DNA from: Lethocerus indicus | Taxonomy: Eukaryota; Arthropoda; Insecta; Hemiptera; Belostomatidae | DNA length: 64,000 nt | Assembly: GCA_019843655.1 (NCBI GenBank) | Contig: JACDQD010000008.1 | Span: forward strand, 9,768,442 to 9,832,441 | Direction of reading: 5' to 3' | Part shown: positions 26,130 to 39,095 of the stretch, in pieces | How positions within the stretch are numbered: the stretch's first letter is position 1 | How the letters are laid out: each line of letters starts with the position of its first letter | Translations under genes and position numbers: made by a program | The notes under the pieces: model-generated | The model's input: the letters and a program-made list of their open reading frames with translations, nothing else | What the model was told of the DNA's origin: nothing | Databases searched by the model: none

Positions 26130-29099
26130 TTTTGCGAAAATATTTCCGGCCGTTTTCGTTGCTGCCGGCAGATATATATTATCTCGGAAAGGATTTATAC
26201 CCTGGCGTCGTTTTGCCGGGCGATATTTTTCAATTTTTATTTAACCCGCTAATCTTCGCACGATTTTTTTGTTCTGGTATCGGAGAAACGGCCAGGGAGT
26301 TTAGTGGGGAGCGTTAGACGGGAACACTGAACGCTGCGCAGCGCTGATAACGCCGAAAAAATAAAAATCCGAAAAACGTACAATGAATTAAAGAGCGGCC
26401 TCATTCTTTTGATGAAATTTGGAAACGTCTCCGATTATTTAACGTCCCGGGGCGTTTTAAATTACATCCACCCTCCGAGAAACCACAGTTTTGTTCACCT
26501 AATGGAGCAGTTTTAGTGCAACCAATATCCGATATAATAACGCTTTGAAAATTATGTTTTAATAGTGTTCCTGAAATTATAAGGATAGATTTTCAGTTTG
26601 CCGGACGGTTGAAAGACGGAAATTTTAGGCAAAAGGTTCCTCCCCTACCGGTAAAGCCCCTTCGCGACAGCTGAAGAAAACCATCGTAGTCTCCTGAACC
26701 TTAGCTGTGTAATTAACTCAACTTATAAATCATTCGGGGCAGACCACTTCTCTCCCTGCGTTATTTCTGAAAAGGTTCTTAACTGCTTTCCATTTAATCT
26801 CCTTCAGCGGTGCTTTCTCTCCCTCTCTCTTGCTCTTCATTTGATAAGTTTTCTTCAATGGGGCGCCTCCGAAGAAAAAAGGAAATGATAATGACTTCAA
26901 TTTACGCAAAGTTGCTTTACTTTTTGGCGTCGGCGGTGTTACTCGCCAGAATGAAGAAAGATCGAAAGTTGGTTAAAAAAAATAAAAAAAATAGTTTTAA
27001 AGTCCTCCCCTCTCCAGGACTTAACGACTTCCCTCAGATTGTAGGGGAAGTCATTAATTTCGAAGGTATTCTCTCCCTTGTAACCGAGCAATATTTTATT
27101 GTATATTTAGCCGTGTTAAACGCTTGAAAAATTACGTTTCTTTCTTATTCGGAAGGTTGCCTTCCGTTTGTTTTAGTGGGTCTGTAACGTCATTTCCTCT
27201 GGGGTCAGCAAACACTTAAATGTACTCTCCCACGGAACCGGTTTCTCTTACGTTTCAACATAGCTCGTTAGGCACTTCTAGTATCTGTTTACACTGTATA
27301 CAAATTATGTTGATATACAATTTTGGACCAAAATTATTGATTTAAAGTTTTAGTATTCTGCAACAGGTGTTAGTTTTTAATAAGTTTTTAATATTTAGTA
27401 CTAATGCGATAAATTCATTTTACCGGCATTACACATTGTACTCCGTAAATAGTATTTTCATTCTGTAACAATTGTTAAGTCAAGGAGGACAAAAAATGTA
27501 TAACGCTAAATGGACTCCTATTGTATTGTATTTCCATCGATAAGGCGTTAAGCGATTAGAGTCTCGTTCCTGTGATGGGGGGAAAGGGTTACTTTTAATG
27601 AAACTCTCTCCGCCCCATCGGAAGTAAAAGGGAGCTCCTAAATTCAACAGGGCTCGGGTAGGCTGAGGAAGAAGCGGCCCGAGGACAATGCGCGACCGAC
27701 CGCCCGAGATAAGGAAAGAAACATGTGAAAAGTATTGGCACATTTTCTGAATACTAACTAACTTAAGTTCACTTAATAGCCAAAAGTTGGGGCGGTTAAT
27801 TTGGGTGGAGCCAGCACCTCCCCAGTTTGGCCTGCATTCCTGTACCGATAAATTCCGGATCTCCCTTTTCAAGTTCCCTACTCGATATTTTTGGAAACCT
27901 TCCAGTATTTTTCGTAGGGGGGGATCAAAAAGTAATCAAAGAAGTAAATGGGCCACTCTCCGAAAACATTGGACTGTGAAAATAAAACCAGAAATCTAAG
28001 GTTATTTACCTGTTCATTTACATTTCCCGAAATATTCTATTAATTATGAGTCCTACGTTTGTTCATTACGGTGGAACGTAGAAGCGTTTTACAGACATTC
28101 TCAGTTTAAAGCCCCTGCTGGGAAACACGCCATATGAACCTGACCCATCGGTTTATTTACCTTCATCCTATCTTTAACTTGGAGAGTTCGGTCGACGCCT
28201 CGTTTCTGGGAATCGAGTATCGGGCTTGCGATTTATTTTCTTAGCCGGAACTGTCGATTTTCCCAGTTATGATGATAGTTCATTTACTGCGGTCTCTTTG
28301 TCCGAAGTTTAAATACTTGTTCCTTCCTGTCGGTCGATCTGTGGAGTCCTCAACGGCGCCAGCAAGCGCGATGCTCAAATTTTATGTAGAAAAACGCCTC
28401 TGCATCGGATAGATGTACAATTATCATGTGCACTTATCATATTTCATGTACGCTTGTCATGCTTTCGGATTCCGCCGAAGTCGCCTCGACGGCACTGACA
28501 TTCGCAATTATCAGAAAAATAGCGATCACAGTCCTTGGCATTTGTCGTCATGATTTTTCCCAAAACGGCATAAGGACAGACCCTGACTTAGAATCAGTTT
28601 TTTATTTAGTTTGTAATTTAGACGACGAGAAATTCTGGCATATTTTATCATCTTCCTCTCTGGTTTTGACAGGAGGATAATATGACGTCGACTTTTCGGC
28701 TTCAACGTTTCGGCTGCGTTTCCCCGATATCTAAAGAATGCCGGAAGCCGATACGGGTTAAAATACGGTTTCTTGTAAGAGAATAAACCCGTTGTTCTTC
28801 AGCTTATATATAATAAGACTATTGCAACTAGATTTAAAGCATTGCATATTTTATAACGGCGTATCAGTGGTATCATTCATCTCCATTCATCAAGATATAG
28901 AAATATCCTTTGTTTAGCAATCATATGACCTAATTACAGGTCTTCGCGCATAACTTTGTTTCTTAGTAATTGATTGAACTTTGCTGTCTCTGCGTTTCTA
29001 TCTGTTAGTGCCTACTGCAACCGTAATTTACTCTTAGCGAAAATCATGTTCTGGCTATTGGTATGGACGGCCAAGGAGTCTTCCACATTTCTATTCTAT

Positions 29100-29670
29100 C
29101 ACCCTGCACGTGGTGTCAACTCCAATCGCGGATGGCCAATATACGAATGTTGCATGTATCGAGAGAAATGGGAAGTTCCTGGCCGTCAGACCAGAGACAG
29201 CCCTTGTAATCATCCCCACTCCCGTCGTTCCATTTAAAACAAATACCTGATGTCTCTCTCTCCCCGTCCGCGGAATGAAGCCGTAAAAAAGGACTATCGC
29301 AAAAATTGAATCGCGTGCCGAACGGAATTCAATAACGGGCCGGGGGTACCGGGGCAGAATTTGCGCGGCGGTACCGACCCCCCGGGGCCGATAAGGCCGC
29401 CGCCGCCGCGATTGCTCGTTAACGCCGTGTAATGATTGAAAAACCCAACAGTGCAGAAAGTTTTTCCATCGCTCCGCTTAAATATTTAGTCCCAGGGCTG
29501 CCGCCGGACCGTCCGAGCAATGCGAGGCGTTTTCCAGGGTTTTATGCCCGCAGTTTATTGCGTTTTGCAATCGCTGCCTCGTACTTTGCTCGGCTTGGAT
29601 TTTTGTGGGCCGCTTCCAATCCACTCAGCTATTGGATACATACGCTCATCAAACGGTCGGATGCAAATTC
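29100..29670. other. GC-rich block with GCC repeats and an octamer
   Basis: The core near 29335-29415 has ccccccggggcc and a short ggccgccgccgccgcg repeat, among the most GC-rich sequence in the window. An exact ATGCAAAT lies at 29661-29668 at its 3' edge. Short open frames at 28974-29237 and 29432-29686 on + encode nothing recognisable. It is a candidate regulatory block. Confidence 0.3.
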
Positions 29671-30328
29671 GAATTGCTTCATTTAGGGAATTGGGCTAAC
29701 TGTTTTACTTCGTAGTATTCAAACAAGTAAACATTATTTTGGTGTCTTTTAATCATAAAAATTCGACGATTTTCTAATTGTTGTATCATAAATAAAAACT
29801 ATATATCGTTTTGAATTTTTTGCGTGCAATAGTTTTGCCTGCATAAATCTAGTATTAAAAATAAATAATAATAGGAAATCTACTTTTGAATGTCAACATA
29901 CTTATTTCTGCTTGAATAAATTAAATTCGTCGGACATAAATAGAACATTTCAGATAGTTCCAATAGAGCAGTTTTCATACATTATTTATGTGCTTAATAT
30001 TATAACATATAGTGGGTATAATAACACTTTTTTGTTTAAACATAAAGTAAAGATAAAGTAAACATTTAAATTCTTTGTTCAGTATAACTCACATTTTTTA
30101 ATTATCGAATCCTTGAACAATTTCAAGTGAAACAATAAAGAGAGGAGATGATGCGGGTAGTTGAAAAAAACCACCGGGAATGAAAAATACGATTTGCACA
30201 AATAGTTATGAGGATATGTGCAAAACACAGCCGCCGACCTAGAATAAAAATTCGGTGCGGATTGAAGTGTTTCACGCGACTTATTTCTTGCCCGGGGCGC
30301 CGCTTTGAAGTGACAGATTCGAAAAGGC

Positions 30329-30363
30329 TCCCTCTCTCTCCCTCCCTCCCTCCCTCCCTCCCG
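30329..30363. repeat. CCCT/CT microsatellite
   Basis: ccctctctct leads into about six ccct units, ending at ccgatagtgg. It is homopyrimidine on the + strand. Confidence 0.9.
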
Positions 30364-30929
30364 ATAGTGGGATCTTGTTTATGAAATGTTCCAATTTTCA
30401 CTGTTCCGTTTTCCGGGTGGTGGTGGGGGGACGCCCATTCCGGTATTGTTTAACAAGCCGTTGTTTTGAGGACTCGACGCGTTCGGCTCGCCGACTGGGG
30501 ATTTATTCAAATTTCAATTCTCCAGGAATAAAGTCACTTCAAACGCATTCATTTTTTCTGACGCGCGTCTCTGGCAGGGTTCCTCTAACCGGATTTCAGT
30601 ACTTCCTTTTCCTAAAATAAATCCTCGGATTGGTTGTTTGCGATTTATCTCATAAAAGTGCGGGGTCTGGAGGTGTAGAGAAACAATATTTATTTCTAGG
30701 ATCCTGCTCCATACTTCGAAGATAAAGTTTTGTTTTGAAACGTTAATCAGCACTAAGTTGTGGTATGGTTGAATTGGGTATTTTATATTATTTTTGAGTT
30801 GGTTGTATATACAATCAATATTAATCATTCAATGTGATCTCAACCATTGTATACCTTAAAGAGGTTCCCATCTGTACCTTTGATAGGATTTACACCGTTA
30901 GGGAAGGACTGTGGCCGAGATAAATATCG

Positions 30930-31260
30930 ATGAATGGGAAAGAGTTCCGCTTTCGCCGTCAAAGCTCAGTTTTCTTAGTGGTTTCTTCTATACTTTTTCA
31001 CGCAGGGATCATTGTTCAGGCGGCCAGCGGCGGCGAAAATAAATCAGAAAAAATGATACGCCGAAATGAGTTTCGTAGCCCGCGGCCTCACCCCGTCCGT
31101 CGATTTTCCCTTCGCTCTCCTGTCCCCCCCAGACGTTCGAGCCTGCTCGGTACGCGCGGGATTTATGACCGAGATCGACTCGGGTTGCGGACGATTAAAA
31201 TTATCGCGGCGGTCGGGCTTTGAATTTTAATTCGGTTGTCTCTCCCCGGGGAAGGGATAT
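30930..31260. other. GC-rich block
   Basis: CpG-rich stretch with ggccagcggcggcg and cgcggcggtcgggc words. It overlaps a 97-codon + frame whose Arg/Ser/Pro-rich product I do not recognise. No start context, splice signal or domain supports coding. Confidence 0.25.
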
Positions 31261-31639
31261 AAAAAAAGTCGGGAGCTCAAATTCCTTTTAGTTCCCCATA
31301 ATTCTCTCTCTTGAACTTCGTCGATTCCGGTAATCGTCTCACGGACCCCTCGGTTTTATTCTTGACGACCCCGCGCATGTAACCTGTGGCACTTCTTGTC
31401 GATATTTGTATTTTGATTATTATTTTCTGTCTGAGATATACATGCCACATGAAATTGTGAGAACAGTAGATCCTAATGGTTTGAAATTCCATCAGTTCTC
31501 AAATTTAAATTCAGATATTGCAGCTGTCATTTGTTTTTATTTTGTGGATTAATAGTATCATTGTACTTGTTGCTTAATAAATCGATTTGGGAAAATGAAT
31601 TGTTTAGGGCCAGCTCAAATAGATAGGTTGTGAAATTCC

Positions 31640-31980
31640 GCCTATGGTCGAACACCTCCCATTTCATACTTTAACGAGCGTTTACAGGAAATTGGACTCA
31701 GGCGCAAGGTTCGGCGGGAGTTTTTCTCGGTAATCGTGACCGCTCCGCTCGCATTCTGTATTGAAGAGGCGGCGGTTGTTTCGTCGGCCAGAAGCTGTAA
31801 AATCGTCCGGGGGCCCCACAAAAGAATTCCGAGCACATTGTGGTGAAGGGCGAATGGAACGGCCGAAATAAGTGTTGTCGGGAATAGGCGGTCGGTGGAA
31901 CGGTTGAAGGGGCCCGGCGGTAAGTGGGCTGGAATCCCCGGGCTAAATTTCCGGCCTCCTCTCCCAACTATCTCAGTCGA
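31640..31980. other. GC-rich block
   Basis: GC-rich DNA with gggggcccc and ggcccggcgg words, bounded by AT-rich spacer. Overlapping minus-strand frames of 64 and 89 codons are in different phases and have no recognisable product. Confidence 0.25.
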
Positions 31981-33984
31981 AACACAGATCAGATGGTAAC
32001 TTTAAAATGCCGTCTGTTAGATATAAACCAGTCGAGATTGAACTAATAGTTTCTCGTTTATGATATTTATGGATTTAGAAGTATTTGGTGGTTCCCGAAT
32101 CAAGCATTCCCTTAACGCTTGAGTCGCTTAATTTTATGGTCTATGATTTCATTGATTTTCGGAATAAGAATTTCGTCAAGAGGTATTTATTTAATTATGT
32201 TGAATATTTTCAAGAAGAATGTTGAGATCCTTTTACACTGTTCCATTCTGGTTTTTGGTTTTGATTGCTCCTACCGTTTGTCTAGTCTCTGGTATATTTC
32301 ATATGCTAGTTTGAAATGCAGTTTTCAAAAACTATCGTGATTCTTATACTGTCTGTAAGACGATGAAACAATTAAGAGCCCGTCGTGAGTTTTCCTCAGA
32401 CGATAGCATTCAAAATATGGCGCATTAATAAGTTTGAAGCAATATTTACTACAGAAAGTATTAGGAAGCTTCAGGGATGTGATTTATCTACCATTGGAAC
32501 ATCGAGTTCTGCCTGTACAAACATAATTTTTGGTGGTGCTCGCTGTACTAATATAAAAATTGATTTCGAGAATTTCCGTCATTCCATTAATTAATAGTAT
32601 ACTTCAGCACGGCGTTGAAAGCAAACTCAGCAACGTATGAAACTCCCGTGGGTTGCTTACTGGCCAATAAACCGTGTTGGAAAAAATTAATAAATCCTTT
32701 CGGTCTTCTGATACGCGCTATCATCACCCGACCGCGTCTAATATTTTCAATTTCCGCTGTGTAAACATTGTTTAATTTATGTCCCTAGAGGTGGACCAAT
32801 ATCAGTAATAAGTTTGAGGAAGGTTTCGGAACAAAAAATGCCGCTATTTGGCTCATTAATTTTATCGAGGCGGGTGGCAAGCAACCTCGCTCGATCCCCG
32901 GCCTCCTCAGTTTCACGCTCTGCCGACTCCCCGGACCTTCCCCGATCCAGTTTTTGTTAACCTACTCATCGATAAATTTAGGTATTTCCTTTCGAACTCC
33001 AGATTTCTTTCTCCGCTCTATGAACATGAACACTTGGGGTAATAAACAAGACAAAAGAAAACGAGCAAATAAATAAGTAATCGGAGCATTAATTGAGGAT
33101 ATTTTGCCGTATCGTGGATCTACAGGAACTATAGCAGTTTCTTTTATTATTTGGCAGGCTTTATTACTCTGAACCGGAACATAAAAAAATCCCGACAGGG
33201 ATTCATTTTCTCAAGGGAACAGTTATTAGGCCCGGATAGGACATGTGAGATGAACTTCGCATTATAGAAAACTAATAATAGTAGTAATTAATGTGCAATA
33301 AGGAATAAAAGTGTAAGGAAGTTGTGTGCATCGTTCAATAACAATTAGGGTTTATAGTTGTTTGGGCGTTCAGTGAAAGTATAGTTTTCATAAAATTATA
33401 TTTCATTACACATACAATAACAGAAGGGTATTAATAATTTCACTTCTTATCTTTTTACAACTGGTACGCCATATTTAACCTAATATTTTTCCTATTATTA
33501 GTCGTACAACGCGTTTAACATATGGGAATCTGAAGTTATGCTGTTGTTCCTTCATCGCGATGAATAAGCTCATCCTAGATTTCAGTTCTATTGTTATGAT
33601 TCGGTCTCAACAACCGATTGTTGTTCCCCTATACCTATGAGCGAACACCGTTGGCCCCGTGAGTGGGAGTTTGGAGGGTTTCGTTTAAATCCCATTATTT
33701 CGCTTCTTCCCTCCGTTCGGCTCTTATGTGTGCGCCTACCTCGGCAAGCTACCACTACTACCTTTAACAAATCACCCCTTCCCTTTCTCCTACAATTCGG
33801 TGCAATAATGTCCGTATAATACACCGTGTTTTTGGAATCGGTTGGTTCAAATCTGTATTTGAAATGGTAAACATTTTGGTGAAGGTTTCTTATAGCACTC
33901 TGTCTGTCGCATTTCCTTTCAGATAACTCTTAATAATTATCAATTTCCTGGCCTTCAGAACTGAACTGTACGAACATCAAATTT

Positions 33985-34090
33985 ATACCGTGTTCTTTCT
34001 GTGTAGAAAATGTGTACCGGCGATGATACTCGAACGCAAAACCTCCCCCATAATGCGGAACGAGATCACCAGATAAGGTTCCGAGGAATC
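33985..34090 (-). mobile_element. Possible decayed tRNA-Ala-like SINE
   Basis: On the minus strand ctcgttccgcattatggg, then gaggttttgcgttcgag (B-box-like at 34025-34037), recall the anticodon and T arms of an alanine tRNA (ctcgctt-gcatgcgag, then ggttcga). The A box is not convincing. It may be a very old SINE or chance. Confidence 0.25.
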
Positions 34091-35286
34091 ATGGTATGGG
34101 CAATTACGGCATTTCCATTAACAAAATGTATATGATAATTAGTGAACTAACCCGAGCCTCAAAATATAATTAAAAATTATTTTGTATTTTGAATAAAAAA
34201 AACTACTGGATATTCGACACCCGATATTGGGCTGGTTGAACAGTTCTGGGCGCAGTTAAAAGCAAAGTTTATTTTATCTGATTCCAGAATTTTATTCCAG
34301 AACACGAACAAACATATTCTACGCTTTAATGGCGACGAAAGAGTTAATGTAAAAAGTTAATATAGAGAAACAAAAGTTGGGTATGGACTTGGTATAAACC
34401 ATTTAATGGGGTCAATGATTATGAAATATAGGTTGGGAATGAAAGCAGGAACCTGAGCGGAGTCTGATTTATGTCTGTTTGATTATTGTGATATTTTCGT
34501 GTTTGTAAATTAAGAAAAATGAACTGTAGTATAATTTTTCCTGTTATGATCAATATACTCTCCCTTGCTTGGTCATATTGGCTAGATCGCTTTCAGCAAT
34601 TTGTGAGCTGCACTGTTTATCTGGTTTTATTCAGTATTCTGTTGGATGGAAATTTTTCACCCAAAATCGTCGTCGGCGTCGGTCCCTGTGGGAGCCCCGA
34701 GGTCCCCACCGGACCCCGACCCCTTTCGGACCCCATCAGGTGTCCATCTCAAATATTAAACCGCGGCCATAAATCAGAGCACAGCCACTCCGGTCGAATA
34801 ATTTACGGCACGCCGTTATTGGACCTGCTGATGAGTAGCGTAACGTGCAGTATCTGTTATCATTTAACAATTATAATCCTGAGAGCCTTGAGAACACGAA
34901 ATTTCATGTCAAATTCTCTGTTGAATTAATGGTTCGAATTCAAACAGACATCCTCCTGAAAAGAATCATTGGGGCTTTATAATACAGGGGAAACCATTTG
35001 CCGGTTTAAGATAGGGATTTTTAAGTGTTTTTGGAATGGTCTGTTTAACGCCGTATCCCCCGTCCCCCTCGATTAACCTAGTTTAATGTATGATCCCAAG
35101 AAAATCTGAATGAAAATATTTTCTTATTTATTTATTTACCTGTCAATATGTAAGTCATGTTTACATTTTCATTTGCTCCCATTAAAATAATAGAATAAAG
35201 GAACGTGGCCATATTAAACCAATTATATTAATAACTACTAATTTATAGTCTACGAATATTAATTTGTTTATTAAATATGACTTTAA

Positions 35287-35315
35287 CAGATATTTTTGAA
35301 TTCTCCCAGGTGAGT
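35287..35315 (+). other. Recursive splice site (ratchet point) 3
   Basis: ttctcccag (CAG at 35307-35309) is followed at once by GTGAGT at 35310-35315. The pyrimidine run is the weakest of the four, with 13 of 20 bases, but the eight bases before AG are all pyrimidine. An earlier acag at 35286-35289 and a branch-like tttaac lie just upstream. The position, strand and identical nine-base core support the call. Confidence 0.66.
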
Positions 35316-35449
35316 TAATTGTTTAGAGTTAGAGATTATTTGTTGTATTATTAAAATAACATAACTAATATTAATGGGTTATGGTGGTCTCCGAAAGTTA
35401 GTAAAATTATTAAAAGTATGAGTAACAGTCACCACTTGCGTATTTGGTC

Positions 35450-35520
35450 CATCGGCTTCGCATGACGCTAAAGGAGCGTTAGTGGGATAACCGGTCACCT
35501 TCCTGCTCGGCTAAGAACCT
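35450..35520 (-). mobile_element. Decayed tRNA-derived SINE, same family as 12.4 kb
   Basis: On the minus strand TAGCCGAGCAGG (35502-35513) fits the pol III A-box consensus TRGCNNAGYNGG exactly, and CATGCGAAGCC (35454-35464) is a degraded B box about 50 bases on. acgct/agcgt arms between them could form a stem. The order of words matches the 12.4 kb copy. The body 3' of the B box cannot be delimited. Confidence 0.48.
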
Positions 35521-35639
35521 GAATTAAGAAACTTGTGTTTGTTTATTCCCCTTCATATATATTCTGTATTTTACTCTTGCCGGTGCGCATTATTGTAATT
35601 GAAGTGGGTTGTAAGTTTTTATATTACTATAGTTGGCCT

Positions 35640-36330
35640 TTGTTGTCCATCGGAATGTGACACCTATTGGATGTTTCGACATGCCTTACTGCCCGGAACA
35701 CATTGACGGAATGATATCAACGACGGGAAAACCGAGAACGCAATAGTAGGGGTCGGAAAATTGTACGAGTGATAAGGTCAAATGATAAGTTTTTCCAACC
35801 CGGTGCAGAGTTCTGGCTTCGATATTTAACTCGTTACTGGAAAAGACCGGCGTTCGTCGGAGCGTGCGAGAATAGACCGAAGCGGCCGCGATGAGATCAT
35901 TGTTCTTCGGTTGTTCGATGCGCTATACCCGGGCGTAAGAACGCGAATGGGGGGTAGGGGAGAGATGGGTAGAGCTAGACCTCCCGGAGGGGTCAAGGAC
36001 TCCCTCCCGGTTGACAAACCTCCCTTCTCCGTCCTTCTCCCTCTTTATTCCCGGCCCATCTCTTCGTCTCACTCGACCCCATCGGAGCCCGACTGCGACC
36101 CGCAACTTACGTTTATAGCTAAGACTGCATTTCTTGTACTCTGGGGTTTCCGCCGGAGTAATTGGAAAAGAGGGACCGCCATCACCGATGTTCTCTCCGA
36201 CCGGAATTGGAAAATGCACGGAGCTCTTTCTTCCCGGACGGAGCTTCGTTTTGTAACGAAGAGGGAGAGAGAGAGAGAGAACAAATCGTCGCCCGATTGC
36301 TTTCCTAGCTCGGTGCAATGTCATTGATTT
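35640..36330. other. GC-rich block with GA repeat
   Basis: CpG-rich, with cggccgcgatgag, a purine stretch near 35945-35965 (ggggggtaggggagag) and a GA microsatellite at about 36262-36282. Frames of 138 codons on + (35911-36327) and 133 on minus (35923-36324) are open over the same bases, which argues for stop-poor GC-rich DNA, not a gene. A GAGA-type or Polycomb-response role is possible but only suggested. Confidence 0.3.
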
Positions 36331-36759
36331 TATGACCTCTAGTAATATATAGGGTTAACTGAAATTTGCTGCGTACATTCACAAATTAACGTTAGTATTT
36401 GGCCATGGTTAATATGTTAGACAGATCAAAAGAATTTTCAACAAACAGTGGAGTCGATTTTAGGAAAGAAAAATCGCTGTGGGATTGAAACATACTGTAT
36501 TTCTTAAGTGGTGGAGGTTGGCATTCAATAACGCGAAAAAATAATAACGCTAATAGGAAGGGTTTAAATTGTGTATTAAAAAAACAATAAAATTCTATCT
36601 GTTATTTTAAATGTAGTCTCACCGTTGAAGCAATTAATTTCACTGACACATAGCGCGTTCAACACGTCAAACTAAAATTTATTTTTCTACAGCGAATAGA
36701 TTTATAGATATATATTTATTTGAAATTATTATTAAAATAAAAATAACATCGGATGGTCC

Positions 36760-37200
36760 ATTCTTCTGCTCCGCTGCTTTTTGATGCCTGAATTTTTGGT
36801 CGCAGTTTTCCATTCAACATGGCCGTTGAACGGAAACCTGCATTCGTCATTCCAATAATTCTGATCCGCCGGGGGGGCGGCTGACTCGTCTATCTGACGT
36901 TCCTTGAGCGTGACTGTCCCGGGATGACTCACTCCTTTCCTGTTTCCGCTGTCATTCCGGCCGAACGGAGTCCTTATTTTACCCGAATGACAGTAGTATA
37001 ATTTTCATTTTTTTTCTAATTTCATTTTTGTTCGTTTTATTATGATTTTCCCTTTATTGTCTGGCGCGACGTTCGTGACGGCGAAATTCTTTCGAACGGA
37101 TTTCCTCCGACTGCTCGTGCGTTGTACTTTTTGCACCGTCTGTTGCCGGAAACCCCCCACGTGGCCGAATAACGCCCCAATTCCTCGAATTATATTGTTT
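36760..37200. other. GC-rich block
   Basis: A moderately GC-rich region with ccgccgggggggcggctgac and gtcattccggccg. Overlapping frames on both strands (66-79 codons) have no recognisable product. Confidence 0.22.
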
Positions 37201-37804
37201 ATACTTGTATCAACCCGTATTTTGAAACCATTAAATATAACCATCTTATTGGAGTAATTGGACGGTCTGAGTAACTAGTTGGGAGACACTATATACCATC
37301 TTCTTTGTCAAATAATCTTCTGCAACCACTACTTTTGTAATAATTGGTTGGGTAATTTTTGGAAAATATATTGAATTATTCCTCGTAAAATTTGACGATT
37401 GAAAAGATTTCCATTTTCAGCGCCAACGGTCCCATAAGGCATATTGTAGCCGAGGCTCTTGTGGGGTCTGGGGTCTGATTTACCCTAGAATCCACGGTTG
37501 GCTCTCCCAGTCCTTCCGACTATTTTTGGACGACTAATAATGATGCACATATGTTCCGTATCCCCATCGGGTACACTTCCAATATCTGATGTACCGAGAA
37601 TATCTCTACCATTCTATGATAGTGAGTCGTATCATCAGACGTTATATTAAATTTATTTTTTGGAAACATAAATGAAAAGTAACGAATGTACGGAATGAAA
37701 CGAATGTTTAATTATAAAATTAAAAAAATATATCGTGGGATTGTTTTCTTTATTGCAGCAATATTGCTACAGATTGAAAATGTGGGTAGAGCATATATAT
37801 GTTG

Positions 37805-37856
37805 TCGGTGGAGCACATATTGGAATGAAAATTTCTCGGTGGAGCACATATTGGAA
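37805..37856. repeat. 31-bp-period duplication, two copies
   Basis: tcggtggagcacatattgga(a) occurs at 37805-37825 and again at 37836-37856, with a 10-base spacer. A more degenerate version (gggtagagcatatat) precedes them near 37782. The identity of the 21-base cores suggests a recent duplication. Confidence 0.88.
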
Positions 37857-39010
37857 GAGCACCGTTCATGGTTCCGAATGGAAAAGAACACCATTCAATC
37901 AAGGCCATTTGACTTTCGACATCCTAAATTACGACATTCTCACGCACAGTCGTTATAAATCATATACTGGAATTTGATTTCAATTTTTTGCTAATGTAAT
38001 TAGCGATAATATTTCTTCAACTGTTATTATTGTTTTATGGCGCTACAACGCATTTATAAAATAAAATCGTGGATATTTTTTTAGGCCAGAATCAATTTTA
38101 AATAACTTAATATAACAAAATGGTTAGGGTACTCTGATATTGAGTATTTTAACAATATTTTCCGTTCATTGTAACAATTATTTATTTTCATCATTTAAAA
38201 TTATACGTTACGCAAATAGATTACATTTAATACAAACAACTGAATAGTAAAAAACTGAATTCCTCTCGATGAGTCTGACTAATTTCTTTTGTTTCCTCTT
38301 GACCCTGGGATCTGTTGTACTTTTAAACGTTTTCGTTCAGTATTTTGCCCCACCTAAAGAATGCGTTGGACGCTCTTACGTTTCATCCCACGCTCCTGGT
38401 CCCGGTGCTTAAAATTTCTTAGTTAGCACCGTTGGTTCTAAAATTTTTTTGAAACTATTCAAGTCGGTCCCCGGACGTTTTTTTTCACATAATGAGGGCT
38501 CCCCGCGTCGAGCCATTTACTTTTTTTTATATTTTACGGAATCATTTTTTTGTTATGCTATAATGCTGTAGGTATTAAAAAATTTAATGTATCCAGATAG
38601 GAAAATAAAAATCACACACTTGAATACTCTCCCTCTATGTATTGAGAGACGCTTTAACGTTAAAAAAGTGAGTCTGCTTATCCTCGAGTGCTGTATCTTC
38701 TTCATCGTCTTCTCTCCTCTTATTTATGAAAACAGGGTATTAGAAATTACCCGTTGAAGGAAACATATTTGTGTGTTTATAAGATATGGTGCAATAGAGC
38801 TGGATATAAAAGACGGAATAACTGACATTGCGAAACGGATCTTGTTTTTCAAGAATTGTAACGTTGCTTCTCCGCTTCTTTTGTCGTGGCTATTGCGCAA
38901 CCCGTTCAACGCCTTACAGAACCGGCAACGCCCTCAGGCCTCAGGCCTAGACGCAGAATACTGTCAGGGCAGATGTCGCTATATTAAGCGCTTCTTGGTT
39001 CTCTGAGGGA

Positions 39011-39095
39011 GTTCGGCAGGTCGTGTTGCAATGGCCGACCTACAACACGAATATCTGGTTTGAACCCGGTTTTCGGTTAAAGCTGGGGCCATTTG
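39011..39095 (+). mobile_element. Possible tRNA-derived SINE with interlocking inverted repeats
   Basis: ggtttgaaccc at 39057-39067 is one transition from a perfect B box. gtgttgcaatgg at 39023-39034 is a poor A box at suitable distance. The region also has two interlocked arm pairs, aggtcg/cgacct (39018-39023 with 39036-39041) and tcgtgttg/caacacga (39021-39028 with 39043-39050), which are not a normal tRNA fold. It may be an old SINE or a distinct structured element. Confidence 0.33.

Larger units (their letters stand above)
23847..35309 (+). other. Ratchet segment 2 (about 11.5 kb)
   Basis: Intron interior between ratchet points 2 and 3 with no supported exon. It holds a 55-bp tandem duplication, a GA-rich block with octamer and CRE, and GC-rich blocks near 25.5, 26.1, 27.6-27.96, 28.1-28.4, 29.1-29.67, 30.3-30.6, 30.93-31.4, 31.63-31.98, 32.87 and 34.67-34.85 kb. 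A CCCT repeat and weak SINE-like remnants are also present. The rest is AT-rich spacer with nothing else visible. Confidence 0.55.

Noticed and set aside
35911..36327. 138-codon + and 133-codon minus frames over the same bases
   Set aside because: Mutually overlapping open frames with Arg/Ser/Pro-rich products indicate composition, not coding.
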